From NCBI RefSeq assembly GCF_002119685.1, contig NZ_CP021108.1, forward strand, positions 620,001-684,000: a stretch of 64,000 nt of DNA, given 5' to 3'. Below, piece by piece: positions 46,399-56,959 of this stretch (position 1 is the stretch's first letter; the number at the start of each line of letters is the position of its first letter). Both the position numbers and the translations under genes were made by a program. The stretch is from Bordetella genomosp. 8 (GTDB taxonomy: Bacteria; Pseudomonadota; Gammaproteobacteria; Burkholderiales; Burkholderiaceae_B). The notes under the pieces are model-generated. The model was not told the origin of the DNA. It saw nothing but the letters and a program-made list of their open reading frames with translations, and did no database searches.

Positions 46399-47154
46399 AT
46401 GGGTCAGCGATTGGCGGGCAAGTCGGCGTTCGTGACGGCGGCGGGGCAGGGCATAGGCAGGGCAACGGCGGAAGCCTTCCTGCGCGAGGGCGCGCGCGTG
46501 ATCGCGGCCGATATCAACCCGACGGGATTGAGCGCGCTGGCGGAGCTGCCCAACTGCACCGTGCTGGAATTGGACGTGACCGATGCGCGGGCGGTCGAGC
46601 GCGCGGTGGCTGACGCCGGCCACGTGGATATCCTGTTCAATGGCGCGGGCTATGTCCATGCCGGCGGCATCCTCGAAGCGAAGGACGAAGACCTGAGCTT
46701 TGCCTTCGAGCTGAATGTGCGGGCGATGGTGCGCCTGATCCAGGGGTTCCTGCCGGGCATGGTCGCCAAAGGCTCGGGCTCCATCATCAATATGGCGTCG
46801 GTGGCCGGCAGCGTGAAGGCCGTACCCAATCGCTTCGTCTACAGCACCACCAAGGCAGCGGTGGTGGGACTGACCAAGTCCGTCGCCCTGGACTTCGTCG
46901 GCAAGGGTGTGCGCTGCAACGCGATCTGCCCCGGTACGGTGGAGTCGCCGTCCTTGCGCGACCGGATCGCCGCGCAGGCCCGCCAGAACGGCCAGTCGCC
47001 GCAGGAAGTCGAAGCCGCCTTCGTCGCGCGCCAGCCGATGGGCCGCCTGGGCCGCGCCGAGGAAATCGCCGCGCTCGCCGTCTATCTGGCCAGCGACGAG
47101 TCCGCCTTCACGACCGGCACGACGCAGATTGTGGACGGGGGCTGGAGTAATTGA
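46399..47154 (+). CDS. SDR-family dehydrogenase, 2-keto-3-deoxy-L-fuconate dehydrogenase-like
   Basis: ATG 46399 gives 251 residues; the frame open to 46351 overlaps dctM and was trimmed. Motifs are VTAAGQGIGRATA (NAD binding), DILFNGAGYVH and the catalytic YSTTKAAVVGLTKS; the C-terminus ARQPMGRLGRAEEIAALAVY and TTGTTQIVDGGWSN is typical of the 2-keto-3-deoxy-fuconate dehydrogenase branch. It should oxidise C4 of a 2-keto-3-deoxy acid to a 2,4-diketo acid, the substrate type for the FAH-family hydrolase downstream. The exact sugar acid is unknown. Confidence 0.92.
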   Translation: MGQRLAGKSAFVTAAGQGIGRATAEAFLREGARVIAADINPTGLSALAELPNCTVLELDVTDARAVERAVADAGHVDILFNGAGYVHAGGILEAKDEDLSFAFELNVRAMVRLIQGFLPGMVAKGSGSIINMASVAGSVKAVPNRFVYSTTKAAVVGLTKSVALDFVGKGVRCNAICPGTVESPSLRDRIAAQARQNGQSPQEVEAAFVARQPMGRLGRAEEIAALAVYLASDESAFTTGTTQIVDGGWSN

Positions 47155-47192
47155 CCCCCCCCGAAGCGCTGCGCGCTTCCCCCCCAGGGGGG
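47153..47192. repeat. C/G-rich hairpin element after the SDR gene
   Basis: Directly after the SDR stop, eight Cs are followed by GAAGCGC-TGC-GCGCTTC (47163-47179, a 7-bp stem with a 3-base loop), seven Cs, an A and six Gs. The outer C- and G-runs can also pair. Elements of this look are frequent between genes in Bordetella and Achromobacter genomes; I recall this rather than having searched it. It may terminate transcription. Confidence 0.6.
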
Positions 47193-47383
47193 CGACGCTG
47201 GCGGACCGGGGGACCCGGATCCGCGGCGTCCTGGGTCGCGGCGGCGTCGGGGTTCTTGGTGGGGTTTGCGGCGCGGGGTGGGGGTGGTGGGAGTATCGTT
47301 TCGTGCGACGATTGGGGGGGGCCTGGGTCTTGGCCGTTGCCTTGGGCTTGGGTTGTCACTGAATTCATACTTGAGGGAATGCG
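47193..47383. other. G-run-rich spacer before the FAH-family gene
   Basis: The spacer has many plus-strand G-runs between 47261 and 47345, including GGGG, GGGGG and a run of eight Gs. This is compatible with a G-quadruplex on the plus strand and mRNA. A GAGGGA ribosome-binding site lies just before ATG 47384. No gene is seen here. Confidence 0.5.
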
Positions 47384-48247
47384 ATGAAGTTGCTTCGTTA
47401 TGGCGCCAAGGGCGCTGAAAAGCCCGCCATGCTGGACCGCGATGGGAAGGTGCGGGACCTGTCCGGTGTGGTGCCGGACATCACCGCGGATCTGCTGACG
47501 CCGCAGGGCCTGGCGCCGCTGGCCAAGGTGGATCCGGCCAGCCTGCCGCTGGTGGCCGAGCCGGGGCGGATCGCGCCGCCGTGGCGTGGCATGGGCAAGT
47601 TCGTGTGCATCGGGCTGAACTACGCCGACCATGCGGCCGAGTCGGGCTTGCCGATTCCGGCCGAGCCGGTGGTGTTCATGAAGCCGACCAGTTGCGTCAT
47701 CGGGCCGAATGATCCGGTGGTGTTGCCGCAGGATTCGGTCAAGGGCGACTGGGAAGTGGAGCTGGGCGTGGTCATCGGCGCACGGGCGCGCTATGTGTCG
47801 GAGGCCGACGCGCTCAAGCACGTGGCCGGCTATTGCATCGTCAACGATGTCTCGGAACGCGAATACCAGATCGAGCGCGGCGGCACCTGGGACAAGGGCA
47901 AGGGCTGCGATACCTTTGGGCCGGTCGGTCCCTGGCTGGTCACGCCTGACGAAATCGGCGATCCGCAGAACCTGGCGATGTGGCTGGACGTGAACGGCAA
48001 GCGCATGCAGACCGGCAGCACGCGCACCATGATCTTCAACGTGGCGCAAGTGGTCAGCTATGTCAGCCGCTTCATGACGCTGTATCCCGGCGACCTGATC
48101 AGCACCGGCACGCCGCCGGGCGTCGGCCTGGGCATGAAGCCGCCGGTGTACCTGAAGGCCGGCGACAGGATGCGCCTGGGCATCGATGGATTGGGCGAGC
48201 AGCAGCAGCCCGTGCATGCCTGGAATCCGGAGCTTATCGACGGCTGA
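47384..48247 (+). CDS. Fumarylacetoacetate hydrolase-family protein, 2,4-diketo-3-deoxy-fuconate hydrolase-like
   Basis: The product has 287 residues. The FAH fold motifs are CIGLNYADHAAESGLPIP, VVFMKPTSCVIGPND, the metal ligands in GDWEVELGVVIG and IVNDVSEREYQ, and ISTGTPPGVGLGMKPP. Enzymes of this branch hydrolyse 2,4-diketo-3-deoxy acids to pyruvate and a hydroxyacid; others are annotated ureidoglycolate lyase. The adjacent SDR gene favours the diketo-acid role. It starts a block separated from the SDR gene by 229 bp. Confidence 0.93.
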   Translation: MKLLRYGAKGAEKPAMLDRDGKVRDLSGVVPDITADLLTPQGLAPLAKVDPASLPLVAEPGRIAPPWRGMGKFVCIGLNYADHAAESGLPIPAEPVVFMKPTSCVIGPNDPVVLPQDSVKGDWEVELGVVIGARARYVSEADALKHVAGYCIVNDVSEREYQIERGGTWDKGKGCDTFGPVGPWLVTPDEIGDPQNLAMWLDVNGKRMQTGSTRTMIFNVAQVVSYVSRFMTLYPGDLISTGTPPGVGLGMKPPVYLKAGDRMRLGIDGLGEQQQPVHAWNPELIDG

Positions 48248-48357
48248 TGTGCCTGCGCCGCGGCGTCACGCGGCGCACATCGATACGGCGGACGCGCTGC
48301 GGGGCGCGGGTCCGGCGCGCCGCAGGCGGAAAGTCGCGTGGCGGGGAGAGCATGAAC

Positions 48358-49893
48358 ATGAGTGCAAGCGAAAATCCTGTCATCCGCATCCATGCGGCCG
48401 ACAACGTCGTCATCGCGCGGCGGCAACTCCTGGGCGGGACGCGCCTGCCCACGGAGGACGTCACTGTCGTCGGCCTGATCCCGCCAGGCCACAAGATCGC
48501 CGTGCGGGATATCCCCGCCGGCGCCGCAGTGCGGCGCTATAACCAGGTCATCGGCGTTGCGCGGCAGGACATCAAGGCCGGCCAGCACGTGCATACGCAC
48601 AACCTGGAATTCAGCGATTTCCAGCGCGATTATGCCGCCGGCCGCGACGCCCATCCCACCGCCTACGTCGAAGCGCCCGCGACCTTCGACGGCATCGTGC
48701 GCGCGGACGGCCGCGTGGCCACCCGCAATTACATCGGCGTACTGACGTCGGTGAATTGTTCCGCCACTGTCGCGCGGGCCATCGCCGACCATTTCCGCCG
48801 CGACATCAATCCGCGCGCGCTGGCCGAGTATCCCAACGTGGATGGCGTGGTGGCGCTGACGCATGGCGCGGGCTGTGCCACCAGCAGCGAAGGCGAACCC
48901 CTCAAGGTCCTGCGCCGCACGCTGGGCGGCTATGCGCGCCATCCCAATTTCGCCGGGCTGATGCTGGTCGGCCTGGGCTGCGAAACCAACCAGATCGGCG
49001 GCCTGATGGAGCAGGAGGGCCTGCAAGCCGGCCGGCAGCTGCAGACCTTCAACATCCAGGACACCGGCGGCACGCGCAAGACCGTGGCGCGCGGCATCGA
49101 GCTGGTGGAATGGATGCTGGAGGACGCCAACCGCGTCCAGCGTACGCCCGTATCCGCCAGCCACATTACCGTGGGGCTGCAATGCGGCGGCTCGGACGGC
49201 TATTCCGGCATCAGCGCCAACCCGGCGCTGGGCGCCGCGGTGGATATGCTGGTGCGGCACGGCGGCACCGCCATCCTGTCGGAAACCCCGGAAATCTATG
49301 GCGGCGAGCACCTGCTGACGCGCCGCGCCGTGTCGCCGGCCGTGGCGGAAAAGCTCGTCGCCCGGCTGCGATGGTGGGAAGACTATTGCAGGCGCAACGA
49401 CGCCGAGATGGATAACAATCCTTCGGCGGGCAACAAGGCCGGCGGTTTGACGACCATACTGGAAAAGTCGCTGGGCGCCATCGCCAAGAGCGGCACGACC
49501 AACCTGGTCGACGTGTACGAGTACGCGCAGGCCGTCACCGCGCGCGGCCTGGTTTTCATGGATACGCCGGGCTACGACCCGGTGTCCGCCACCGGCCAGG
49601 TCGCCGGCGGCGCGAACCTGATCTGCTTCACCACCGGGCGGGGTTCCGCCTATGGCTGCGCCCCCGCGCCATCCCTGAAGCTGTCCACCAATACCGCGCT
49701 GTGGGAGCGGCAGGAGGACGACATCGACATCGATTGCGGCGCCATCGTCGAAGGCCGGGTCACGGTACAGGAGATGGGCGAACGCATTTTCCGCCTGATG
49801 CTGGATACGGCATCGGGCCGCGTGACCAAGAGCGAAGCGCACGGCTACGGGCAGAACGAGTTCGTGCCCTGGCAACTGGGCGCGGTGATGTGA
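48358..49893 (+). CDS. UxaA-family altronate-type dehydratase
   Basis: I chose ATG 48358 (MSASENPVIRIHAADN), nine bases after GGGGAG, giving 511 residues; ATG 48352 is also in frame. The N-terminal SAF domain (IAVRDIPAGAAVRRYNQVIG, HVHTHNL) and the C-terminal dehydratase domain are both present, with THGAGCA, GLGCETNQIG and GLQCGGSDGYSGISANPAL. Members dehydrate altronate, galactarate or related aldonates to 2-keto-3-deoxy acids. Here it would supply the SDR enzyme. Substrate not determined. Confidence 0.94.
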   Translation: MSASENPVIRIHAADNVVIARRQLLGGTRLPTEDVTVVGLIPPGHKIAVRDIPAGAAVRRYNQVIGVARQDIKAGQHVHTHNLEFSDFQRDYAAGRDAHPTAYVEAPATFDGIVRADGRVATRNYIGVLTSVNCSATVARAIADHFRRDINPRALAEYPNVDGVVALTHGAGCATSSEGEPLKVLRRTLGGYARHPNFAGLMLVGLGCETNQIGGLMEQEGLQAGRQLQTFNIQDTGGTRKTVARGIELVEWMLEDANRVQRTPVSASHITVGLQCGGSDGYSGISANPALGAAVDMLVRHGGTAILSETPEIYGGEHLLTRRAVSPAVAEKLVARLRWWEDYCRRNDAEMDNNPSAGNKAGGLTTILEKSLGAIAKSGTTNLVDVYEYAQAVTARGLVFMDTPGYDPVSATGQVAGGANLICFTTGRGSAYGCAPAPSLKLSTNTALWERQEDDIDIDCGAIVEGRVTVQEMGERIFRLMLDTASGRVTKSEAHGYGQNEFVPWQLGAVM

Positions 49894-49915
49894 TCATGAT
49901 GGATGTGGAGACACC

Positions 49916-50965
49916 ATGCGTTATTGCGATGCCGATGCGTTGATCGAATGGGGTGCGGCCTGCCTGCGCGCGCACGATGTGCCGCCGGAAGATGCGCTGC
50001 TGGTCACGCGCAGCCTGGTGCAGACCAGCCTGTGGGGAATCGATTCGCACGGGATCGCGCGGTTGCCGCATTACCTGAACCGGCTCGCGCATGGGTCCAT
50101 CCTGGCGCGGCCCGATATTGCGGTACGGCGCACCGGACCCGCCACCGCCCATGTGGACGGCGGCCAGGGATTGGGCATCGTCGTGTCCCATCGGGCCAAC
50201 AAGGTCGCGATGGAAATCGCCGCGGAAAGCGGCGTCGGGGCGGTCGGGGTTTCCGATTCGTCGCACTGCGGGGCGATCGGGCTGTATACGCGCGTCGCGG
50301 CGCGGGCAGGGATGGTGGGCATCGGCTTCACGCATTCCGACGCCATCGCCGCGCCCTTCGGCGGGCATGTGCCGTTTCTGGGCACGAACCCGATCTCGAT
50401 CGCCTTCCCGCGCGCGGGCGGCGAACCGGTCTGCCTGGATATGGCGACCACGTCCATCCCCTGGAATCGGGTGATGAACGCGCGGCGTGAAGGCGCCGAC
50501 CTGCCGCCGGGCGTGGCGGTGGACGCGCATGGCGCCGATGCGCAGGATGCCACTGCCGCGAAAGCGCTGCGGCCCTTGGGCGGGCCATCTTATGGGCACA
50601 AGGGGTACGCGTTGGCGCTGATGATCGACCTGCTGTGCGGGCCCTTGAATGGAAACCCGTTCGGGCCGCATATCTCGCCGATGTACGACAAGCTGGACAT
50701 GCCGCGGCGCCTGGGGGCTTTCTTCATCGTCGTCGATCCGGCGCGGTTTCCCGGCGGCCCGGCGCTGGCCGCGACCGTCGAGCAGATGGCGCGCGAGCTG
50801 GCGCAGCAGCCCGGCTCGCCGCGCATGCCGGGCGACCCGGAGCTCGACGCGGCGGCGCGGCGCGGGGCCGAGGGGATCCCCATCGAGCCGGGCTTGTGGA
50901 ATGAAATCAGCGCCTGGGGCGAACGGTTGAGGGTCGCCCTGCCGGCCGTGCGGGATGGGCGCTGA
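49916..50965 (+). CDS. Ldh-family (malate/L-lactate dehydrogenase type) oxidoreductase
   Basis: The product has 349 residues, begins MRYCDADALIEWGAACLRAH and has the family motifs SLWGIDSHGIARLPHYL, GLGIVVSHRANKVAMEIA, SSHCGAIGLYTRVAARAG and GYALALMIDLL. These NAD(P)-dependent enzymes oxidise small 2-hydroxyacids such as malate, lactate or ureidoglycolate. In this cluster it could act on the hydroxyacid released by the FAH-family enzyme. It lies 22 bp after the dehydratase gene. Confidence 0.93.
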   Translation: MRYCDADALIEWGAACLRAHDVPPEDALLVTRSLVQTSLWGIDSHGIARLPHYLNRLAHGSILARPDIAVRRTGPATAHVDGGQGLGIVVSHRANKVAMEIAAESGVGAVGVSDSSHCGAIGLYTRVAARAGMVGIGFTHSDAIAAPFGGHVPFLGTNPISIAFPRAGGEPVCLDMATTSIPWNRVMNARREGADLPPGVAVDAHGADAQDATAAKALRPLGGPSYGHKGYALALMIDLLCGPLNGNPFGPHISPMYDKLDMPRRLGAFFIVVDPARFPGGPALAATVEQMARELAQQPGSPRMPGDPELDAAARRGAEGIPIEPGLWNEISAWGERLRVALPAVRDGR

Positions 50966-51037
50966 GCAGGCGTCGAGCGGTCGCTCGGCAAACGCCGAGT
51001 CGGTGCTGGCGCGGCGCCGCTGGCCGTCACCGAGCGC

Positions 51038-52588
51038 TTACTGCACGGAAGCGCCCCACGCGAAAGGCTTGCCTTCCCATACCGTGAAGCCGCTCAGCCG
51101 CTTGCCGACGCCCCAGGGCTGGTTGCCGTTGGACAGCAGGATCAGCGGCGCCTGCGCCATCATCATGGCATGGAGCTTGTCGAAGATCGCCTGACGCTTC
51201 GCGGTATCCAGTTCCGAGAAGCTCTCGTCGATCAGTGCCAGGGCCTGCGGATCGTCCCAGACCTTGCGCGATTGCTTGTCCTTGTCGCCGGAGAACTGTT
51301 CGTAGCTCAGCGCCGGATCCAGCCGCGACGAATAGCTGAACGAGCTGATCTGGTAGTTGCCCTTGTTGTACCGGTCCAGCTGCGTCGCCCACTCCAGCAC
51401 CTCGATCTGCGCATTGATGCCCACGGCCTGCATCATGGCCTGCGCCATCACTGCCACCTGATAGCTGGGAACGTGCGCCCGCTTGTTGGCGTAGATGACG
51501 ATCTTCTCGCCCTTGTAGCCGGCTTCCTTCAGCAGCTTCTGCGCCAGCGCGGGATCGTAGTGATAGCTTTGCTGCTGTGCCTTGTCGTAGAAGGCGGAGT
51601 CGCGCGCCACCGCGGATGCGTTGGGCGTACCCAGACCTTCCGTCGCGGCCTGGACGATCTGCGGGATGTCCAGGGAGGCCGCGATGGCCAGGCGCAGCTT
51701 GGGGTTCTTCAACGCCGGATCGCGCGTCTGGAACAGCATCGTGTGCTTGGCCGAATCGGAGGCGACCAGGATGCGGACCGCCTTCTGCGACTTCAGCTCG
51801 GGCACGTCGGTATAGGGGATCTGGCCGGCATCGATCGCCCCTGATATCAGCCCCGCCTTGACGGTGGATGCGTCGGGCACGACCAGGAACTTCACTTCGT
51901 CCACCAGCGGCTTCTTGTTGCCGAGATAACCGTCGCCCTTGTCGCCCGGGGGCGACACGTAGTCTTTGAACGCCTTGAGCACGATGTATTCGCCGCGTTT
52001 CCACTCGCCGAACATGAAGGGCCCGGTGCCGACGGGCTTGTCCCAGCTGCCGTCCGCCTTGACGGAGGCCTTGTTCAGGATCGCTGTCATGCCGCAATCC
52101 GTGCGCGCCAGCGTGTCCAGGAACACCGCGGACTTGTGGTTGAGCTTCATCACGAAGGTCCTGGCGTCGGGCGCGGAGACCTCTTCCACCTTGAGCCCGT
52201 TGCGGCCGTCGAATTCGGTGCGGCAGCGCCAGTCGGTGGCGGGGTCCATGTAGCGCTTCCAGCTCCACATGACGTCGGCCGACGTCATGGGCTCGCCGTT
52301 GTGGAATTTGACGCCGTCACGCAGCGTGAAGGTGTAGGTCAGCCCATCGGCGGAGACATCGATGGATTTGGCCAGCAGCGGTCCCACCGTACCGTTGGCC
52401 CGATAGCCCGCCAGGCCCTCCACCATGTTCAGCACGACGCCGTCGGTGGTGTCGTCGCGATTGACGCCGGGATTGCTCGACCGGATGTCCGCCGGTTCGG
52501 AAATTACGTAGGAGGATGCCTGCGCGGACGCCGCGGCGGCCAGCAGCGCCAGGGCGATGGTGACGCGGAATGTTGGGACGGACTTCAC
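51038..52588 (-). CDS. Peptide-type ABC transporter substrate-binding protein (SBP_bac_5), copy 1
   Basis: GTG 52588 follows GAGGAGAAG and opens a 516-residue product. The signal peptide (VTIALALLAAAASAQASSYV) precedes an SBP_bac_5 domain: TYTFTLRDGVKFHNGEPMTS followed by ADVMWSWKRYMDP, and DKPVGTGPFMFGEWKRGEYI. It is a periplasmic receptor for peptides or similar compounds. It is clearly related to the binding protein at 60274. The permease genes lie upstream beyond the gntR gene, and a TTGGCGCCAA palindrome is 74 bp before its start. Confidence 0.95.
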   Translation of the reverse strand: MKSVPTFRVTIALALLAAAASAQASSYVISEPADIRSSNPGVNRDDTTDGVVLNMVEGLAGYRANGTVGPLLAKSIDVSADGLTYTFTLRDGVKFHNGEPMTSADVMWSWKRYMDPATDWRCRTEFDGRNGLKVEEVSAPDARTFVMKLNHKSAVFLDTLARTDCGMTAILNKASVKADGSWDKPVGTGPFMFGEWKRGEYIVLKAFKDYVSPPGDKGDGYLGNKKPLVDEVKFLVVPDASTVKAGLISGAIDAGQIPYTDVPELKSQKAVRILVASDSAKHTMLFQTRDPALKNPKLRLAIAASLDIPQIVQAATEGLGTPNASAVARDSAFYDKAQQQSYHYDPALAQKLLKEAGYKGEKIVIYANKRAHVPSYQVAVMAQAMMQAVGINAQIEVLEWATQLDRYNKGNYQISSFSYSSRLDPALSYEQFSGDKDKQSRKVWDDPQALALIDESFSELDTAKRQAIFDKLHAMMMAQAPLILLSNGNQPWGVGKRLSGFTVWEGKPFAWGASVQ

Positions 52589-52661
52589 GAACGCTTCTCC
52601 TCAGGCCGGTCGCGGGCTTCGCTTTCCCGACGAAGCCCGGGGGCGCACAGAAATGACAATA

Positions 52662-52671
52662 TTGGCGCCAA
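52662..52671. promoter_or_regulatory. TTGGCGCCAA palindrome upstream of binding protein copy 1
   Basis: The 10-bp perfect palindrome TTGGCGCCAA lies 74 bp upstream of the start of the leftward binding-protein gene, in AT-rich flanks. Read on the minus strand it continues TTGGCGCCAATATT. The same palindrome with the same kind of flank occurs at 57917 and 63121. The neighbouring GntR protein is the obvious candidate binder. Confidence 0.65.
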
Positions 52672-52750
52672 ATTTGGGCATTATGGAGACGTGGCCGGCG
52701 ATCCGTAACCCAGGGCTTTCCCCAGGGCACCTCCCGGGGCTCCCCCGGGG

Positions 52751-52780
52751 GCTCGTCCCGGGGTTCCACCCGGGACGAGC
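52751..52780. terminator. Strong hairpin just downstream of gntR
   Basis: GCTCGTCCCGGG at 52751-52762 pairs perfectly with CCCGGGACGAGC at 52769-52780 around a 6-base loop. It sits 8 bp past the gntR stop and is followed (towards lower coordinates) by more C/G blocks such as CCCCCGGGGG. There is no U-tract, so a factor-independent terminator is uncertain, but it may insulate gntR from the binding-protein gene. Confidence 0.55.
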
Positions 52781-52787
52781 GCCGGGG

Positions 52788-53414
52788 TCAGGGCATGGTC
52801 TGCATGACGTGTTCGCGGATGATTTTCTGCAGGCGCTTGACGTCGCGGGCTTGCAGCGCGGCGACGATATCGAAGTGTTCGCGCACCGATTTTTCGATAC
52901 GGGCGCGCGTCATCCATTGCGTGGCCGGCGCGGCGACGGCGCGGCTGCGCATGTCGTGGATCAGCGACACCAGTTCGCGGTTGGCGCACAGGTCGTACAG
53001 CATTTCGTGGAACTGCAGGTTCACTTCGTACTGCTGCAGCAGCGTGCCGGTCAGCACCAGCTGTTCGAAACGTTCCGCCAGGGCGCGCAGCTGCGCGACC
53101 TTGGCGTCGGTCACCTGGGGCATCAGGTCGGCGGCGGCGCCGACTTCCAGCAGGGCGCGGATATCGCGGACGTGGTTCTGCCGCTGCTCGTCGATCGCAT
53201 GGACGTGATAGCCCCGGTTGGGAACGTGTTCGATGACGCGCTTCTGGGTCAGGTGGTCCAGCGCGCGCCGGACGTCCAGGCGCTTGGCGCCATAGCGTTC
53301 CTGCAGATCGATCTGCTTGAGCCAGGCGCCGGTGCCGAACACGCCGGACTGGATGTCACGGGCAAGTTGATCGGCCAGCGTAGCCGGTGCGGTAGAGGCC
53401 GCCGTCTTCGGCAT
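52788..53414 (-). CDS. GntR-family transcriptional regulator
   Basis: The product has 208 residues. The N-terminal winged helix is present but diverged (LADQLARDIQSGVFGTGAWL, LQERYGAKRLDVRRALDHLT), and an FCD-type helical ligand domain follows (NLQFHEMLYDLCANRELVSL, REHFDIVAALQARDVKRLQK). It lies inside the peptide ABC locus, between the binding protein and the ATPase gene, and is the likely regulator of the three units bearing TTGGCGCCAA. No copy of that palindrome was seen before its own start. Confidence 0.92.
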   Translation of the reverse strand: MPKTAASTAPATLADQLARDIQSGVFGTGAWLKQIDLQERYGAKRLDVRRALDHLTQKRVIEHVPNRGYHVHAIDEQRQNHVRDIRALLEVGAAADLMPQVTDAKVAQLRALAERFEQLVLTGTLLQQYEVNLQFHEMLYDLCANRELVSLIHDMRSRAVAAPATQWMTRARIEKSVREHFDIVAALQARDVKRLQKIIREHVMQTMP

Positions 53415-53484
53415 GATTTCATTCCGTTATGGGTTTATGCGGATTTTATGAAATTTGCCTCGCACTTTGCAGCGGCCGGCAGGA

Positions 53485-55172
<1,688 letters not shown>

Positions 55173-55176
<4 letters not shown>

Positions 55177-55994
55177 TGCATTCCCCGCATGCGCGGATCC
55201 AGGCGGTCGCGCACGGCGTCGCCCAGCAGGTTGATGCCCAGCAGGGTGATGGCGATGCACAGGCCGGGAAGAATGGACAGATACGGCGCCTGCGACAGGA
55301 AGGGCCGGGCCGCGGACAGCATGTTGCCCCAGGTGGGGGCGGGCGGCGGCACGCCCAGGCCCAGGAAGGACAGGGCGCTTTCGGCCAGCACGACCCAGCC
55401 GAACATCGACGTCGCCAGCACCGTCAGCGGCGCCCCGCAGTTGGGCAGGACATGGCGCGCCATGGTGTAGAGCTCGGAATTGCCCAGCACGCGCGACGCT
55501 TCGATGAATTCCCGTTCGCGCAGCGACAGCACCGTGCCGCGCACGATACGCGTGACCGACGGCGTGTAGGCCAGTCCCAGCGCCAGGATGATGCCGTATT
55601 TGTTGGCGCCTACCACAGCCAGCAGGCCCAGCGCCAGCAGCAGGCCGGGAAAGGCCAGCAGCGCGTTGTTGAAGGCCATGACGATGCGGTCGGTCCAGCC
55701 GCGCACGAAGCCGGTCAGCAGCCCCACGCAGGTGCCGGCGATGAGCGCGAAGGCCACCGTCAGCAGGCTGATCCACACGCTGGCGGCGGCCCCGGCCATC
55801 AGCCGGGACAGCTCGTCGCGGCCGAACTCGTCGGTGCCCAGCAGATAGGCACCGCCTGGCGCATGCAGGCGCGCGACGAAGTTGATCTTGAGCGGATCGT
55901 AGGGCGTCCACGCCACGCCCGCGATGGCGGCAACGACGACGATGCCCACCAGGACGCCGCCGACCAGCGCATTGGCTGCCACGCGTTTTTTCAT
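55173..55994 (-). CDS. ABC peptide-type permease, DppC-like
   Basis: ATG 55994 overlaps the DppB-like stop (ATGA) and gives 273 residues; an ATG at 56030 lies inside the upstream gene. It has the DppC layout: an N-terminal membrane segment, the LLGTDEFGRDELSRLMAGA motif, five further segments and the EAA loop EFIEASRVLGNSELYTMARH. It pairs with the DppB-like protein. Confidence 0.95.
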
Positions 55995-56935
55995 TCGACG
56001 GTCACCCTGGGATCGAAGTAGGGATAGCACAGGTCGACGACCAGGTTGACGACCACGTAGATCACCGCCACGAAGAGCAGGCAGCCCTGGATCACCGGGT
56101 AGTCGCGACCGAAGATGGAGTCGACCAGCAGCCGGCCGAGCCCCGGGATGGTGAACACGGTTTCCACCACCGCGATGCCGCCCAGCAGATTGCCCAGCAC
56201 CAGCCCGATCAGCGTCCAGGTCGGGCCGAAGGCGTTCTTGAAGGCATGCCGCATCAATACCGTGCGCTCCGACAGGCCCTTGGCGCGCGCATGGGTGATG
56301 TAGTCCAGCCGCAGCACTTCCAGCGTGCTGGCGCGCGCCATGCGCATGATGACGCCTATCTCATGCAGGAACAGCGTCAGCACCGGCAGGATCAGGTACA
56401 GCAAGCCCGCCTTCCAGTCGCTGGACACCGACACGTAGCCCACCACCGGCAGCCATTGCAGCTTGACGCCGAACAGCAGCAGCAACAGCAGGCCGCCCCA
56501 GAAAGTGGGGATCGACACCAGCAGGGTCGCGCCGCCCACCAGCATGACGTCGGGCAGCGCGTTCTGCTTCCACGCCGCGATCATGCCGGCCGGCACCGCG
56601 ACCGCGGTGGCGAACAGCACCGCCGCCAGCACGACCTGCGCGCTGACCACGAAGCGGTCCCAGACCAGGCCCAGCACCTGCTGGCCGGTGGTGATGGATA
56701 CGCCAAGGTCGCCATGCAGCATGTTGCGGAACCAGATGCCGAACTGCACCGGCCAGGTCTGGTCCAGTCCCAGCCGCGCGCGCAGGTCGGCCAGGCTGGC
56801 GGGATCCGCCAGGTCACCCAGCATCAGCTGCGCCGGGTCGCCGGGGATCAGCCGGATCATCACGAACACCGCCACCGCCACGATCAGCAGCGTGGGCAGG
56901 GTCATCAGGATACGGGTCAGCGCGAAGCGCAGCAT
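55991..56935 (-). CDS. ABC peptide-type permease, DppB-like
   Basis: The product has 314 residues with six membrane segments. It begins MLRFALTRILMTLPTLLIVA and contains VFVMIRLIPGDPAQLMLGD, the DppB start region, and the EAA loop YITHARAKGLSERTVLMRHA. It follows the hydrolase gene by 24 bp, so the order hydrolase-dppB-dppC-dppDF forms one operon. Confidence 0.95.
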   Translation of the reverse strand: MLRFALTRILMTLPTLLIVAVAVFVMIRLIPGDPAQLMLGDLADPASLADLRARLGLDQTWPVQFGIWFRNMLHGDLGVSITTGQQVLGLVWDRFVVSAQVVLAAVLFATAVAVPAGMIAAWKQNALPDVMLVGGATLLVSIPTFWGGLLLLLLFGVKLQWLPVVGYVSVSSDWKAGLLYLILPVLTLFLHEIGVIMRMARASTLEVLRLDYITHARAKGLSERTVLMRHAFKNAFGPTWTLIGLVLGNLLGGIAVVETVFTIPGLGRLLVDSIFGRDYPVIQGCLLFVAVIYVVVNLVVDLCYPYFDPRVTVE

Positions 56936-56959
56936 GGCTACCGTCCTTGGCCGCCGGGC

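Noticed and set aside
44877..46400. 507-codon open frame antisense to the TRAP large permease gene
   Set aside because: His/Gln/Arg-rich shadow; the plus strand has the DctM membrane segments and motifs.
48058..49875. 605-codon open frame antisense to the UxaA-family gene
   Set aside because: No recognisable domain; the plus-strand dehydratase motifs are complete.
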